Assembly: GCA_002699125.1 (NCBI GenBank)
Contig: PABI01000086.1
Location: forward strand, 1-64,000
Direction of reading: 5' to 3'
DNA: 64,000 nucleotides
DNA from: Anaerolineaceae bacterium
Lineage (GTDB): Bacteria > Chloroflexota > Anaerolineae > Promineifilales > Promineifilaceae
Numbering within the stretch: position 1 is the stretch's first letter; each line of letters starts with the position of its first letter. The notes beneath the pieces were generated by a model, which ran no database searches, was not told the origin of the DNA, and saw only the letters and a list, made by a program, of their open reading frames with translations. Both the position numbers and the translations under genes were made by a program. This document shows, one piece after another, positions 1-8,119 of this stretch.

Positions 1-1
1 A

Positions 2-175
2 CGCACTTTTGATCTGTCCGCCTACGCCGGGCAGACTATCCGGCTGCACTTTGGCACCTTCAATGACGGCAGTGGCGGCCATACCGGCCTCGTCGTGGAT
101 AACGTGTCGCTGTTGGTAGATGCCGAAATCGTGTGGCAAAATGCGGTTTACTTGCCCGTGGTTGTAAAACCTTAG
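2..175 (+). CDS. C-terminal end of a secreted protein (partial)
   Basis: An open frame enters from the left edge and gives 57 residues before a TAG stop. The text is a beta-sandwich-like tail (LHFGTFNDGSG, VVDNVSLLVD), as in carbohydrate-binding or jelly-roll modules, and ends in YLPVVVKP. Two other secreted proteins in this window end almost the same way (FIPLVIK and IYLPQIIKP), so the tail looks like a shared terminal signal. The stop overlaps the last codon of the converging crtD-like gene by a few bases. The function of the whole protein cannot be judged from this fragment. Confidence 0.7.
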   Translation, partial: RTFDLSAYAGQTIRLHFGTFNDGSGGHTGLVVDNVSLLVDAEIVWQNAVYLPVVVKP

Positions 176-1746
176 GATGGGTTTTGTGCCAAATCTTCCA
201 GCACCAGCTCCGCTGCTACCTTGCCAGAAAGGGTGACCATCGGTACGCCGCCGCCGGGGTGGGTGGTGCCGCCCACAAAATACAGGCCGGGGATGTCTGA
301 GCGGTTGTGCGGCCGTTTAAACGCCGCCCAGCGTGAGTTGGGTGATGCCCCGTACAGCGCACCGCGCCACGCGCCGCTGCCCTCGGCCAGATCATGCGGC
401 GTCAGCACCTGCTCGGTGACGATATGTTCGCGCACGTCAAAGCCCAATTTGGCAATTTTTTGCAGAACTAAATCGCGGTAGCTTTGCTGATTGGCCTGCC
501 AATCATAAGCGTCACCCAGCGGCGGCGCGTTGACCAGCACAAACCAGTTTTCACCGCCAGCGGGCGCATGGTCAGAGTCGGTCTTGCTGGTGATGGCGAT
601 GTAAATGGTGGGATCGTCCGGTGGTTGGCCTTCGGCAAAGATGGCCTTGAATTCGGCGGGATAGTCGGACGAAAAGAGGATGTTGTGGTGGGCCAGCGCC
701 GGAAACTGTTTGTCGATCCCCAAGAGGAGGATGAAGCCGGAGCAGGACGGATCGAATGGTGAATTGTGAGTTGTGAATTGTGAATTGTGAATGGGGCCGG
801 GGCTGGATGAAGTTTCGGGCTGCGGCCGAAGTTTTGATAACCAACGACTAAAACCTCTGCGCCTCTGCGCCTCTGCGTTGAAATAATTTTTTAGCAAATG
901 CTGCCGCGTAGTGGTGACGTCGAGGTTGCTGACGACGGCCGTTCCCGCCACCGTTCCACCAGTTTCCAGGAGCAGGTGTTGAAAACGGCCGTTCTCCACC
1001 ACAATTTCCTGCACGCCGCAGTTGGTATGAATGGTGACACCCAGCTCGCGAGCCAGCCGAGCCATCGCTTGAGCAATGGCGTAGATGCCGCCCCGTGGAT
1101 ACCAGACACCACCGGCAAGCTCCACGTGGGCAATGACGTTGAGCGTGGCCGGGGCTAGGTACGGGCTGCCGCCCACATAGGTGGCGAACCGGCCCAAAAG
1201 CTGCCGCAGTTCCGGCGACTGCACGTGAGCCTCAATGGCCGCCTGCATCGTGCGCAGCCCGTCGATCTTGAACCAGTCGGTAAATGGCACGCGCAAAAAG
1301 CTGCGCCAGGTAGGTGGCCTGTCATAGATGAAGACCGGGCCGGTGATGCGGTGAATTTGCTCGGCATACGCCAGGTAAGCCAGATAACCAGCCACATCAC
1401 GCGGCTCAATTTGCTCAATCTGCCGGGCCATCTGCGCGCGGTCCTGCGTGGCGTCGAGGATAGTGTCGTTGGGATAAAAATAGCGCGTCAGCGGCTCAAC
1501 CGGTTCCAGCGTCAGGTAATCTTCCAGGCGGCGTCCGGCGCTGGCAAACAGCTCCTCGAACACGTGCCGCATGGTGATGACTGAGGGGCCAATGTCCCAG
1601 CGGAAACCGTCGGCCTCAACCTGGCCCATCTTGCCGCCAATCTGCGGGTTCTTTTCATAGATGGTGACGCGCTGCCCGGCGGCCGCCAGCCGGATGGCTG
1701 TGCTGAGCCCGCCAATGCCCGCGCCGATGATAGGAATGTCGTTCAT
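172..1746 (-). CDS. CrtD/CrtI-family carotenoid desaturase
   Basis: FAD-dependent phytoene-desaturase-family oxidoreductase. The N-terminus carries a GAGIGG dinucleotide-binding motif followed by YEKNPQIGGKMG, and the C-terminus carries the family signature YFVGGTTHPGGGVPM. It is the last gene of the carotenoid operon, and the operon already has a canonical crtI, so this copy probably acts later, like CrtD, on the hydroxylated or glycosylated acyclic end; that role is inference. The ATG at 1746 is chosen because AAGAGC lies just upstream; a TTG two codons earlier is possible. About residues 288-330 are an in-frame insertion made of intergenic-repeat sequence (NAEAQRRRG and HNSQFTTHNS) that the neighbouring CrtI lacks. 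The enzyme could still fold if this is a surface loop. Confidence 0.85.
   Translation of the reverse strand: MNDIPIIGAGIGGLSTAIRLAAAGQRVTIYEKNPQIGGKMGQVEADGFRWDIGPSVITMRHVFEELFASAGRRLEDYLTLEPVEPLTRYFYPNDTILDATQDRAQMARQIEQIEPRDVAGYLAYLAYAEQIHRITGPVFIYDRPPTWRSFLRVPFTDWFKIDGLRTMQAAIEAHVQSPELRQLLGRFATYVGGSPYLAPATLNVIAHVELAGGVWYPRGGIYAIAQAMARLARELGVTIHTNCGVQEIVVENGRFQHLLLETGGTVAGTAVVSNLDVTTTRQHLLKNYFNAEAQRRRGFSRWLSKLRPQPETSSSPGPIHNSQFTTHNSPFDPSCSGFILLLGIDKQFPALAHHNILFSSDYPAEFKAIFAEGQPPDDPTIYIAITSKTDSDHAPAGGENWFVLVNAPPLGDAYDWQANQQSYRDLVLQKIAKLGFDVREHIVTEQVLTPHDLAEGSGAWRGALYGASPNSRWAAFKRPHNRSDIPGLYFVGGTTHPGGGVPMVTLSGKVAAELVLEDLAQNPS
754..885. repeat. Intergenic-type repeat inserted within a coding region
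   Basis: Two iterated words lie inside the crtD-like gene. At about 755-793 GAATTGTGA is repeated with small changes, and at about 853-882 CGCCTCTG units repeat (CAGAGGCG on the other strand). The second word is the same as in gaps at 11142-11180, 19061-19090 and 26968-27000. The reading frame stays open through both. Confidence 0.75.
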
Positions 1747-1761
1747 AAGCAAAAGCTCTTG

Positions 1762-1806
1762 GGATTAGAGATTGGCGATTGAATTAATCTCCAGTCTCCA
1801 ATCTCC
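1762..1806. repeat. GAGATTGG-type iterated hairpin
   Basis: GATTAGAGATTGG is followed by AATCTCCAGTCTCCAATCTCC, so the two arms can pair. The last codons and the stop of the upstream glycosyltransferase gene lie inside it. The same word forms a longer hairpin at 36858-36920. Confidence 0.7.
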
Positions 1807-2899
1807 TTCCTTTCCACACGGCCGTACCGCGCCGCTGCCACTGGATCGATTGGAAGGCAATGCGGGTCATGAGCAGGACCGACACGGGCATCATAATGGC
1901 ATCGATGGGGCGTTGGCGGGTGAAAACGGCCGTACCTGCCCGCAGCAACAACCCGCTTACCCCCAAAGCCAAAGGCCAGAGGTCCAGCGTGAAAGCAAAC
2001 CACAGCCAGGGAAACAGAAAAACTAGCAGATGAAACAAGGTGGAGAGCAGCAAAAATGGCGCGCTGCCACCGTGGCCGGCCAGAATATTCTTGGCAAAGC
2101 CTGCCCTTACTTCCGGCCAGCTTTGGTACATGCGGCAGCCGACTAGCCGGTTGCCGTCGGCCATGCGCAGGCGCAGCCGATGGGTCTTGATCGCTTTGGC
2201 CAGGGCCACATCCTCAATGACGTTGTTGCGCACGGCCGTATGCCCGCCAACTTTTGTATACGCCTCGCGGCGAAACAGCAGGCATTGGCCGTTGGCCGCG
2301 GCAAAGGCGGGCCAGTGTGTGAAGTGCACCGGCAGAATAGGCAGGTAGCACAGGATGGCCAGGCTCACTAGCGGCACGACCAGCCGCTCGGCCCAGGTTT
2401 CAGTCTGCTGCGTGGGCCAGACGGTGAGCAGATCGGCTTGCTCAGCTTGGGCCAGCGGCAGCAGCGCCGCCAGCGCCTCAGGCGCCCAGCGTACGTCGGC
2501 ATCGGCAAAAAGCAGCCATTCGCCGCTGGCAGCCTGGCTGAGCTGGTGGCAGGCCCAATTTTTGCCCAGCCAGCCGGGCGGCAGCGGCGTGCCAGACAAT
2601 AGCCGGAAGCGCGTGTCATTGCCAGCAGCCTGTGCGGCAATCTGCCCGGTGCCGTCCTCAGATTGGTCGTCCAACAGGATCAGTTCAAAATTGGTGTAGG
2701 TTTGCGCCAATAAATGCTGTACCGTCTGGCCGATAACGGCCGCTTCATTCCGTGCCGGTATCAAAATAGAGAGCTTCGGCTGCTGGTCCGGCTGTTTCAC
2801 CTTCAGGCGGGGGAAGAAGATGAAGTTGGAAACGGCCGTCATCGCCATAATCCCCAACGCCAATGAAATGAAAAGCCCAATTCCTGTCAATAACATCAT
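1784..2899 (-). CDS. Family 2 glycosyltransferase, CruG-like
   Basis: Membrane-bound family 2 glycosyltransferase of 371 residues. An N-terminal transmembrane segment (LTGIGLFISLALGIMAM) is followed by the GT-A core (LSILIPARNE, DDQSEDGTG, LLFADADVRW) and several C-terminal membrane segments. The ATG at 2899 overlaps the stop of the plsY-like gene (ATGA), indicating coupled translation. An open frame continues upstream to 3421 but it only shadows plsY. The place directly in the operon with cruF matches CruG, which glycosylates the hydroxyl made by CruF; the exact sugar and substrate are inference. The C-terminal RRLETGD is encoded by the GAGATTGG intergenic repeat. Confidence 0.8.
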   Translation of the reverse strand: MMLLTGIGLFISLALGIMAMTAVSNFIFFPRLKVKQPDQQPKLSILIPARNEAAVIGQTVQHLLAQTYTNFELILLDDQSEDGTGQIAAQAAGNDTRFRLLSGTPLPPGWLGKNWACHQLSQAASGEWLLFADADVRWAPEALAALLPLAQAEQADLLTVWPTQQTETWAERLVVPLVSLAILCYLPILPVHFTHWPAFAAANGQCLLFRREAYTKVGGHTAVRNNVIEDVALAKAIKTHRLRLRMADGNRLVGCRMYQSWPEVRAGFAKNILAGHGGSAPFLLLSTLFHLLVFLFPWLWFAFTLDLWPLALGVSGLLLRAGTAVFTRQRPIDAIMMPVSVLLMTRIAFQSIQWQRRGTAVWKGRRLETGD

Positions 2900-3492
2900 G
2901 ATTTTTTGTGGCGGAGAGACGGCCGTTGCGCCAAATCTGCCCGGTGATTCCAGGCCAGCAGCAAGCAGTGCCCGGCCCAAACGCCCAGCAGAACCGGATC
3001 GTCGAACCAGAGCAGCAGCGCTGCCAGCATCCCCACCAGTGCAGCCATTACCGCCCAGCCAGATGGCGTGAGCAGCAGCGTAAACCCAACCAGCATCAGG
3101 AGCGAAATAAGCGGCATCGTCCAGATGGTGATGCCAATCCAAACGCCAAAGGCAGCGGCAATCGCTTTGCCACCCTGCCAGTTGAGGAATGGTGAAAAGG
3201 TATGCCCCAGCGGTGGCCCCAGCGCAATGGGCACGATGGCCCAGCCCTGGACGCCAAAAATGTGTACCGCCAATCCCAATGGCAGCGCCCCTTTGCTGAT
3301 GTCCAGCATCAGCGCCACAACAAACGGCAGCGGCCCGCCGGCTCGCAGCACGTTGGTTGCCCCCGGATTTTTGTCGCCGAATTGGCGAATGTCTTTGCCT
3401 ACCAGCAGCTTGCCAACCCAAACCGAAAACGGCAGGGCGCCCAAGGTGAAGCCAAGAACTGTCCAGAGTAGAGCGGGGAGGAGTTGTGTCAT
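2896..3492 (-). CDS. PlsY-like acyltransferase
   Basis: Integral membrane protein of 198 residues, the normal length for PlsY, which transfers acyl groups from acyl-phosphate to glycerol-3-phosphate. It has the family order of motifs: GKDIRQFGDKNPGATNVLR, then GHTFSPFLNWQGGKAIAAAFG. Canonical PlsY has GSGN and FPxxLxFKGGKG at these places, so the glycine-rich motifs are altered (DKN for SGN, GGKA for GGKG, HTFS for HxFP). It sits between cruF and cruG-like genes and overlaps the latter by four bases. A role in acylating the carotenoid glycoside rather than glycerol-3-phosphate is possible, but it could simply be a working PlsY. Confidence 0.8.
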   Translation of the reverse strand: MTQLLPALLWTVLGFTLGALPFSVWVGKLLVGKDIRQFGDKNPGATNVLRAGGPLPFVVALMLDISKGALPLGLAVHIFGVQGWAIVPIALGPPLGHTFSPFLNWQGGKAIAAAFGVWIGITIWTMPLISLLMLVGFTLLLTPSGWAVMAALVGMLAALLLWFDDPVLLGVWAGHCLLLAWNHRADLAQRPSLRHKKS

Positions 3493-3504
3493 GGATGTGT
3501 GTTT

Positions 3505-3566
3505 GACTGAAAGTGAAAAGTGATAAGTGACTGACTTTTTACTTTTCGCTTCTCACTTTTTACTAG
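3505..3566. repeat. AGTGAAAAGTGA-type iterated hairpin
   Basis: AAGTGAAAAGTGATAAGTGA is followed by TTTTTACTTTTCGCTTCTCAC, giving pairable arms. The cruF stop codon and its last residues (ASKK) fall in the right arm. Related tracts lie at 4363-4393, 6783-6818 and 40588-40634. Confidence 0.7.
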
Positions 3567-4374
3567 CCGTTGCTCGCCAGCCCAGCCAGACAAAAACGCC
3601 CATCACCACGCCGCCAACCAGGGCGGGGCCAGCGAGACCCCAGAAGAAGAGCAGACCGAAGGTTTCCAGGAACCAGGTGATGGTGTAGATGATAAGCAGA
3701 GGCTTGATCGGTAAATCTTGGGGTTTGATGAGGGCTGTGAGGAGAACGGCCGTTGCCAACCAACCAGCATAATTGCTCCAGGGAATACCAAAATAGCCGC
3801 CGGGATTCTCCCAGGTCCACAGCCCCCAGGCAACCATTTGCGGGTCGAGGAATAAATCCCAGGCGGTGAATGTTAGGCCGGCAAGCAGGGGAAAAAGCCA
3901 ACGCTTTATGGCCCAGTTTGCTGGCAGTTGGGTTTGGATCAGATGGGCGGCGGCCCAGGCGGGAGGCAGCATCATAAACCAGGCGGCGGGAATGAGGATG
4001 GGCACGTGGGCAATTTGCGGCTGCATCAGGTTGGTGTAGGTGTAGCTGCCAAAGGGGAAGCCGGTGGTGGAGCCCAGCCATTCGATAAAAAGGGTGAGGC
4101 TGCTGACGAGTACGGCCGTTCCTGCCGTTTTTTGCCAGCCCCACTGTTGGTTCAAGATGAGGAAGACGGCCGTTGCCTGCAGCAGCACCCCCAGCGTCAG
4201 CCCCAGTGGAATCATCGCCGGTCCCCAAATCCATTTCATGATAGGCAGGCTGATCATCGCCAACACCCAGCCGATGATGAGGAGCGTGGTCAGTGGATCC
4301 GTATTCACTGTTCGGTAAACGGTGAGCAGTGACGGCCGTTCAACCCTTCGGAGATTTACTCTTTCACTTTTCAC
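3553..4374 (-). CDS. cruF: Carotenoid 1,2-hydratase-type protein (CruF family)
   Basis: Polytopic membrane protein of about 273 residues from the carotenoid biosynthesis family that includes CruF and bisanhydrobacterioruberin hydratase. These add water to the psi end of an acyclic or monocyclic carotene. The family signature is visible: GSTTGFPFGSYTYTNLM, then VPILIPAAWFMMLPPAW, then FLDPQMVAWGLWTWENPGGYFGIP. It lies directly after the lycopene cyclase gene, three bases apart. The listed GTG start lies inside an AGTGAAAAG repeat tract, so a GTG at 4308 (MNTDPLTT) is an equally good start. Confidence 0.85.
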   Translation of the reverse strand: MKSERVNLRRVERPSLLTVYRTVNTDPLTTLLIIGWVLAMISLPIMKWIWGPAMIPLGLTLGVLLQATAVFLILNQQWGWQKTAGTAVLVSSLTLFIEWLGSTTGFPFGSYTYTNLMQPQIAHVPILIPAAWFMMLPPAWAAAHLIQTQLPANWAIKRWLFPLLAGLTFTAWDLFLDPQMVAWGLWTWENPGGYFGIPWSNYAGWLATAVLLTALIKPQDLPIKPLLIIYTITWFLETFGLLFFWGLAGPALVGGVVMGVFVWLGWRATASKK

Positions 4375-4395
4375 TTTTTACTTCTCACTTGCCAC
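4363..4395. repeat. AGTGAAAAGTG-type tract at a gene junction
   Basis: CTTTCACTTTTCACTTTTTAC then TTCTCACTTGCC: one arm of the same word as at 3505-3566. It holds the lycopene cyclase stop codon and the possible cruF start. Confidence 0.6.
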
Positions 4396-5199
4396 CTGCC
4401 ACCGGCGTGCCCGCCACTGGTCTACAGCCTTCTTCACCTGCGCCAGCCGCATCTGGCTTTCGGCAGCCAGAAAAAGCGTCATACCAAACACCACCAGGAT
4501 GTTGGTGATGAGAAAGAAGAGGAACTCTTCAAACGGCAAAATGCCGCCGAGATACCAGTTCAGCGTCTGCGCCGGATCAATGGTCCAGATGCCGTCGTAG
4601 ATGGCCAGGGCGTCGGCGGTGGCCAGGAATAGCGTGATCGGCACCAGCCCTAGCAGCACCACGCGGCGATGCTGCCACAAAATATCCCCGCCAAAGCCAA
4701 CTTGCAGCATAATGGGCAGCAGTGCCCAGACTAGAATCAGGGCCAGGTAGGTGCCGGGTGCCCAGCTTGCCGCCAGGATAGCGACCATACCCAGCCAAAG
4801 AATGCCTAGAATGATGAGGGTGGTGTAGCGGAAACGGCCGTTTTCCCACCCCGGTTCGACAACATCCGGCTGTCGCCGCAGCCAGAACAACAACCACAGT
4901 CCGGTTAAGATTGGCTGCACCAGGAAAAATGTGTATTCCTCAACGGGCACATAACCGAACACAATGCCGGTTACTTTGGCCGGGTCGTACCACCAGACAG
5001 AGGTGGCTACCAGATAGTTGTCCCACGGCGTAGTGTAAACCAGCGCCAGCGCCAAATGCAGCAGCAAGATAGCCCAGGGCGAGTAGCTGGCAAAGCGCCG
5101 GGGCAATGTACGCCCCTGCCGCGCATCCCACCAGGTAACACCTAGCATGATCACAATTGGAACGCCCACAAAGAGGCCGAGGAAGCTGAAGTAGGTCAT
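4378..5199 (-). CDS. Heterodimer-type lycopene cyclase, fused CrtYc-CrtYd
   Basis: Integral membrane lycopene cyclase of 273 residues made of two tandem homologous domains, equivalent to CrtYc plus CrtYd or the cyclase part of fungal CarRP. Each half shows the family motif: PWDN with GYVPVEEYTFFL in the first and GGILPFEEFLFFLITNILVVFG in the second. It makes beta-ionone rings on lycopene. With CruF present, one end is probably cyclised and the other hydrated, giving a gamma-carotene-type product. It starts 24 bases after crtI. The C-terminal residues (ASEK) come from the AGTGAGAAG repeat. Confidence 0.9.
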   Translation of the reverse strand: MTYFSFLGLFVGVPIVIMLGVTWWDARQGRTLPRRFASYSPWAILLLHLALALVYTTPWDNYLVATSVWWYDPAKVTGIVFGYVPVEEYTFFLVQPILTGLWLLFWLRRQPDVVEPGWENGRFRYTTLIILGILWLGMVAILAASWAPGTYLALILVWALLPIMLQVGFGGDILWQHRRVVLLGLVPITLFLATADALAIYDGIWTIDPAQTLNWYLGGILPFEEFLFFLITNILVVFGMTLFLAAESQMRLAQVKKAVDQWRARRWQVASEK

Positions 5200-5212
5200 C
5201 TTTATAAACCGC

Positions 5213-5245
5213 TATCGGACCAATTACCGGTTACCGACTACCGAA
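5213..5245. repeat. GGTAACCGGTAAT-type tract at the crtI end
   Basis: TATCGGACCAATTACCGGTTACCGACTACCG holds the crtI stop codon. It belongs to the same iterated word as the hairpin at 14066-14150. Confidence 0.55.
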
Positions 5246-6750
5246 AACTGTTTGCCGCTTGTAACCGGTGCACTCATGATCAACTCCTCCGCAATCTTGC
5301 TGGAGGAAAGCACGCCGGGCAAACCTGCCCCAGGATGGGTACCTGCGCCTACGAAGTAAAGATTGTCGATGTCTTCGGAACGATTGTGAGGCCGGAACCA
5401 GGCAGATTGGGTCAAGATCGGTTCCACCGAGAAAGCGGAGCCAAGATGGCTGTTGAGCACGCCCTTGAAATGTCGTGGGTCAATAAAATACTCGGTGACC
5501 AGGTTGGCCTGCAAATCGGGCAGGTAATTATCCTCTAGAAATTGCATGATGGCGTCGCGGTATGGCTTGGCCGTTTTGTCCCAATCAATGCCGGCGCCCA
5601 GATGCGGCACCGGTGAGAGGACGTAGAAGCCTTCATGCCCTTCAGGTGCGATGCTGGGGTCGGTGAGGGTGGGCATGTGCAGGTAAAGGGAAAAGTCGTC
5701 GGCCAGCTGCTTGTTTTTGAAGATATCTTGCAGCAATCCCTTGTACCGCTCGCTGAGAATAATGTTGTGATGGGCTAACTTGCCGTCGTTGTACCGCTTC
5801 TTTGTGCCAAAGTAGATGACAAACAGGGACATGCTGTAGCGTGTCAGGTTATTGTAGCGGAAATCCGAGTTGCGCAAGCTGCGATTCTTGCTGTCGATGA
5901 GCTGTGTGTAGGTAAAGGCCACGTCGGCGTTGGAGATAACATGATCGGCCTGATGTACCGTGCCGTCTTTGAGGCGGATGCCGGTGGCACGTTTGTTTTC
6001 TACCAGAATTTCGTCTACTTCGGCGTTGAGGTGGAAACGGCCGCCCAATTCCTCAATCAATCGGCCCAGTGCCCGCACCAGCGCCCCGGTGCCGCCCATC
6101 ACGTAATGTACCCCCCATTCCCGCTCCAGGTAATGGATCATGGCGTAAATGGAGGTTGTGTCGAACGGATTGCCGCCCACGAGCAGCGGATGAAACGAAA
6201 AGCAGCGGCGCAAAAATTCGTTTTCGATGAATTGGGAAGCATATTTGTACACCGTTTTGTGCGACTGCAAGCGAATCAGGTCTGGTACCACGCGAAACAT
6301 ATCGCCAACGCTGAGGAACGGCTTGTCGGCCAGTTCCACGAATCCTTTTTCAAAGATGGCTTTGGTGGTGGCCATAAATCGCTGGTAGCCCTCGCGGTCT
6401 GCCTGGCTCCACTGCTCAATCTGGTTGAGGATAAACTGTTCGTCGTTGTTGTAGTCGAGGAAACGGCCGTTATGGTCAAAAATCCGGTAGAATGGATCGC
6501 AAGCCACAAACTCCACGTAATCTTCCCGCTTGCGCCCCGCCAGTTCAAAAATGTCGTCAAACATAAACGGCGCAGTAATCACCGTGGGGCCGGCGTCAAA
6601 CTTAAAGCCATCCTGCTCAAATACATAGGCCCGCCCGCCGGGCTGGTCTAATTTCTCAAAAATGTCTACCTGGTAGCCCTGAGCTGCCAGACGCGCGGCT
6701 GCGCCCAACCCGCCAAAGCCGCTGCCAATAATAATAACTTTTTCTTTCAT
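5224..6750 (-). CDS. crtI: Phytoene desaturase
   Basis: FAD-dependent CrtI of 508 residues that introduces four double bonds into phytoene to make lycopene. The N-terminus has [20 protein letters not shown] and [11 protein letters not shown]; the C-terminus has [19 protein letters not shown], both hallmark motifs. It is full length. The ATG at 6750 is preferred: the frame is open 17 codons further, but AGAGAAAAG lies directly before 6750 and homologues begin just before the FAD motif. It follows crtB by 75 bases, which contain an AGTGAAAAG repeat. The last residues (FSVVGNR) are read from a GGTAATCGG-type repeat. Confidence 0.93.
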   Translation of the reverse strand: MKEKVIIIGSGFGGLGAAARLAAQGYQVDIFEKLDQPGGRAYVFEQDGFKFDAGPTVITAPFMFDDIFELAGRKREDYVEFVACDPFYRIFDHNGRFLDYNNDEQFILNQIEQWSQADREGYQRFMATTKAIFEKGFVELADKPFLSVGDMFRVVPDLIRLQSHKTVYKYASQFIENEFLRRCFSFHPLLVGGNPFDTTSIYAMIHYLEREWGVHYVMGGTGALVRALGRLIEELGGRFHLNAEVDEILVENKRATGIRLKDGTVHQADHVISNADVAFTYTQLIDSKNRSLRNSDFRYNNLTRYSMSLFVIYFGTKKRYNDGKLAHHNIILSERYKGLLQDIFKNKQLADDFSLYLHMPTLTDPSIAPEGHEGFYVLSPVPHLGAGIDWDKTAKPYRDAIMQFLEDNYLPDLQANLVTEYFIDPRHFKGVLNSHLGSAFSVEPILTQSAWFRPHNRSEDIDNLYFVGAGTHPGAGLPGVLSSSKIAEELIMSAPVTSGKQFSVVGNR

Positions 6751-6779
6751 CTTTTCTCTATTCTGAGGCTGAAGCCCCA

Positions 6780-6820
6780 GGCTAAACTTTTTACTATTCA
6801 CTTTTTACTTCTCACTTATG
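6780..6820. repeat. AGTGAAAAGTG-type tract between crtB and crtI
   Basis: CTTTTTACTATTCACTTTTTAC followed by TTCTCACTTATG, the same word as at 3505-3566. Just beside it GGCTGAAGCC-CCAGGC gives a small dyad. Confidence 0.5.
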
Positions 6821-6825
6821 AATGA

Positions 6826-7884
6826 TTACTCTTGCGGCACGACATAAAAATTTTCGGCCTCAATGGGGGATTCTTGGGTAAAGGCCACCAGCGCCGGCTG
6901 CTTGTGGACCGGTTCATCTGCCAGATGAACGTATTGGTTTGTTTTAGAACGCCACCAGATGCCGGGCAGGTGCAAAAGCTTTTCGCGCTTGGTGGTGTGT
7001 GCCCGGCGACTGAACACATCGTAATCATGTTCTTCGATGTCATCCAGAATGGCACGATACAGTTCGGCGGCGGCGGCGATGGCAAAACGGCCGCTTTTGC
7101 CCAACATCGCCACGCCGGGTAATGCTTCGGCATACAGCTGCCGCGCCCGGCGAATTTGGAAGCGCATGAAAGCGCGCCAGCGATGGTCGATTGTGCCCCG
7201 GGCAATGTCTTCTTCACTCAGGTTAAACATGCGCAATTCTTCGAGGGGGAGGTAGAGACGGCCGTTTTCCCAATCTTCCTGGACGTCCCGCAAAATATTG
7301 GTCAGCTGCAAAGCCACGCCCAGCTTGATAGCGTATGGAATCGCTTTGTGCCCTTCATACCCCACAATATGCATTGCCATCAGCCCAACGGTTGAGGCAA
7401 CGCCATAGCAATATTGGGCCAGCTCGCTGAACGTCTCGTAACGCGTGTGCAATAAATCGGAGGTCACACCGTCAAGCAGCTGCTCCGCGTAGCGGCGGGG
7501 AATGTTGAAGGTGGCGCGAGTGTCGGCCCAGGCGAGGGCGACAAGATTGTAGGTAGGCGGATGGTTGGCCAGGCTTTCTTGCCGCCACTGCAAAATGCGC
7601 TGATGCTGATTTTCTGTTTCCTTATCAACCAGATCGTCACTGACGCGGCAAAATGCATACAGGGCGCGGGCTGCCTGCCGTTGTTCTTTAGGCAAAAGGC
7701 CAGAAGCCAGGTAAAACGTGCGGCTGTGCTGTTTGGTAATCGCTGCACAATGTTCGTAAGCCTGGACTAAATGTTCACGGCCGTCGTTGAGCGGCTCGTT
7801 GATAGTATCGTGATCAAGTGCATGGTGGGCCAGGCGCAGCAGACGGGCTTCCCAGAGAGGTGCTTCAAAAGTTTCTAAGGCCAT
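6826..7884 (-). CDS. crtB: Phytoene synthase
   Basis: Squalene/phytoene synthase family enzyme of 352 residues that condenses two geranylgeranyl diphosphates into phytoene, the first step of the operon's pathway. Both aspartate-rich metal-binding motifs are present: RVSDDLVD near residue 80 and LRDVQEDWENGRLYLP near residue 205. The ATG at 7884 is set by a strong Shine-Dalgarno (GGAGGAGG) eight bases upstream; codons before it are not needed. This is the first gene of the operon, about 85 bases from a sigma-70 promoter that carries a CarH-like operator. Confidence 0.95.
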   Translation of the reverse strand: MALETFEAPLWEARLLRLAHHALDHDTINEPLNDGREHLVQAYEHCAAITKQHSRTFYLASGLLPKEQRQAARALYAFCRVSDDLVDKETENQHQRILQWRQESLANHPPTYNLVALAWADTRATFNIPRRYAEQLLDGVTSDLLHTRYETFSELAQYCYGVASTVGLMAMHIVGYEGHKAIPYAIKLGVALQLTNILRDVQEDWENGRLYLPLEELRMFNLSEEDIARGTIDHRWRAFMRFQIRRARQLYAEALPGVAMLGKSGRFAIAAAAELYRAILDDIEEHDYDVFSRRAHTTKREKLLHLPGIWWRSKTNQYVHLADEPVHKQPALVAFTQESPIEAENFYVVPQE

Positions 7885-7975
7885 TTTTTCCTCCTCCACA
7901 GTTTTCAAAATCCGACAGAAAAGTGCGCCCATGTGTGAGCATTTGGTCAAATTTTGTAAATAAGAGCTTGAGGAA

Positions 7976-8004
7976 ATAGTAGCCTACTTACGCCATCTTG
8001 TCAA
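7976..8004 (-). promoter_or_regulatory. Sigma-70 promoter of the carotenoid operon
   Basis: On the minus strand TTGACA (7999-8004) is followed after exactly 17 bases by TACTAT (7976-7981), a near-consensus housekeeping promoter. The start point would be near 7969, leaving an 85-base leader before crtB. Confidence 0.8.
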
Positions 8005-8023
8005 GGTATTGTTTATATTTTGC
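7998..8023 (-). promoter_or_regulatory. CarH-like operator at the crtB promoter
   Basis: Read on the minus strand, GCAAAATATAA is followed by ACAATACCTTG and ACAAG, i.e. 11-bp spaced units running into the -35 box. 22 of 26 bases match the site at 33398-33423 in front of the carH-like gene, at the same distance from -35. CarH of Thermus is known to bind 11-bp direct repeats overlapping -35. Confidence 0.7.
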
Positions 8024-8119
8024 CGCAATTTTGGTCGGATTTAGACTTTTATTTAGAAAAACCATAGGGAAAAGAGCGTTTTTGAACAGGTTTTGTAAAG
8101 CAAAAGACTCGTCAACCAA

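Noticed and set aside
2900..3421. Open frame extending the CruG-like protein upstream to 545 residues
   Set aside because: It overlaps plsY in another frame, has no matching domain, and the ATGA junction gives a clear start at 2899.
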